From: Nitrosomonadales bacterium
GTDB lineage: Bacteria; Pseudomonadota; Gammaproteobacteria; Burkholderiales; SG8-41
Length of the DNA stretch: 6,938 bases
Reading direction: 5' to 3'
Assembly: GCA_009885185.1 (NCBI GenBank)
Contig: VFLF01000175.1
Span: 1 to 6,938, forward strand
Below are positions 6,207 to 6,938 of this stretch, in pieces. Every line of letters starts with the position of its first letter. The first letter of the stretch is position 1. Made by a program: the position numbers and the translations under genes. A model generated the notes under the pieces. The model did not search any database. It was not told the DNA's origin and was given only the letters and a program-made list of their open reading frames with translations.

Positions 6207-6938
6207 TTACTCCGTCTGCGCCTTGATCCCTGCTTCCTTCACCAGTTTGGCGAACTTGGCATGCTCGCTGCGCAGGTGCACGCCAAACTGCGCAGGCGTG
6301 CCACCGACAATGGTGTAAGCCTCGACGCGCGCGGCGTCTTTCAATTCCGCTGTTTGCAGTATCGCGCTGATCTCCCGATTCAGCCGTTCAATGATCGCCG
6401 CCGGCGTGCGCGCTGGCACGCCGACGCCGTTCCAGGTCTGGTTCTCGTAACCGGGCACAAACTCCGCCACCGCCGGCAGATCGGGCAGATGTTCCGAGCG
6501 TGCCTTGCCGGTGGTCGCCAGCGCGCGCACGCGGCCGCTTTTGACATGCGGCAGCGTGGTGGATGTGACGTTGAACGACACCTGCACATGCCCACCCGCA
6601 AGATCGGTCAACGCCGCCGCTACGCTTTTGTGCGGCACGTGCGTCATGTTCACACCCGTCATCACGCAAAACAGCGCCGCGGACAGGTGGCCGAAGCCGC
6701 CGATGCCAGTGGAGGTGTAATTGAGTTCGCTGGGTTTTTGCCGCGCCAGCGCGATCAACTCCTTCACCGAGTGCGCGGGCACCGCCGGATGCACCGCGAG
6801 AATCGCCGGTATCGACGACACCTGTATCACCGGCGATAAATCATTTTGCAAATCGTAATTCAGTTTGTAGAGATACGCATTCACCACCCACGGTCCCACC
6901 GGCGAAATAATCAGCGTGTGGCCGTCGGCGGGCGCGCG
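6207..6938 (-). CDS. Bug/TctC-type periplasmic solute-binding protein, N-terminus beyond the window
   Basis: This is the C-terminal 243 residues of a third Bug protein; about 80 residues, including the signal peptide, should lie beyond the right edge. The frame is open to the last base, and the first visible residues, RAPADGHTLIISP, are the conserved APDGYTL-like block, so the GTG at 6899 is an internal valine and not a start. Other family marks: NYDLQNDLSPVIQVSSIPAI, the binding loop LNYTSTGIGGFGHLSAALF, VPHKSVAAALTDLAGGHVQV, LPDLPAVAEFVPGYE and the C-terminal HAKFAKLVKEAGIKA. The loop GTG/IG..GH resembles that of the plus-strand Bug protein (GGTGSSGHLAG) more than that of its immediate neighbour. 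The stop codon is 32 bp before the start of the next Bug gene, so the two are likely co-transcribed, with this one first. The ligand is unknown. Confidence 0.92.
   Translation of the reverse strand, partial: RAPADGHTLIISPVGPWVVNAYLYKLNYDLQNDLSPVIQVSSIPAILAVHPAVPAHSVKELIALARQKPSELNYTSTGIGGFGHLSAALFCVMTGVNMTHVPHKSVAAALTDLAGGHVQVSFNVTSTTLPHVKSGRVRALATTGKARSEHLPDLPAVAEFVPGYENQTWNGVGVPARTPAAIIERLNREISAILQTAELKDAARVEAYTIVGGTPAQFGVHLRSEHAKFAKLVKEAGIKAQTE

Noticed and set aside
6204..6839. Long plus-strand open frame opposite the partial binding-protein gene
   Set aside because: It overlaps a clear Bug coding frame and its product is histidine- and arginine-rich without family features.

Overview
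The window looks like a chromosomal segment of a GC-rich betaproteobacterium, most likely Burkholderiales or a close uncultured relative. I infer this from three periplasmic solute-binding proteins of the Bug/TctC type (a family greatly expanded in that group), a family I CoA-transferase and an ADP-forming acyl-CoA synthetase, all written in GC-rich codons. I see no tRNA, rRNA, CRISPR array, transposase, phage gene or replication origin.

Plus strand, left to right: the 3' end of a CoA-transferase beta-type subunit (1-452); 30 bp later a complete Bug/TctC binding protein with an unusual TTG start in a very AT-rich patch (483-1466); a 224-bp spacer with short palindromes and repeated GGTCA words; a complete alpha/beta hydrolase of the cofactor-free haloperoxidase (non-heme chloroperoxidase)/arylesterase type (1691-2512); and, directly after its stop codon, a decayed fragment of an alternative (ubiquinol) oxidase gene (about 2514-2938) that has to be read through three frames.

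Minus strand, right to left: the 3' part of a Bug/TctC protein that runs off the window (6938-6207); a second complete Bug/TctC protein 32 bp downstream (6174-5209); a 158-bp spacer with a dRS3-like dispersed palindrome; and a 701-residue single-chain acyl-CoA synthetase (NDP-forming) (5050-2945). This set converges on the plus-strand set at about 2940, with only 6 bp between the end of the oxidase relic and the synthetase stop codon.

The functional theme is carboxylic acid capture and activation. Bug proteins bind organic acids in the periplasm, and the CoA-transferase and the ADP-forming synthetase would convert organic acids to CoA thioesters. No TctA/TctB membrane subunits are in the window, so the binding proteins are orphans here. 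The hydrolase and the oxidase relic do not fit this theme and may be a separately acquired or rearranged block. The most notable observation is the oxidase pseudogene, which carries a truncation, two frameshifts, an internal deletion removing an iron-ligand motif, and a stop codon. I found no convincing previously undescribed system; most of the window is ordinary catabolic and transport gene content.
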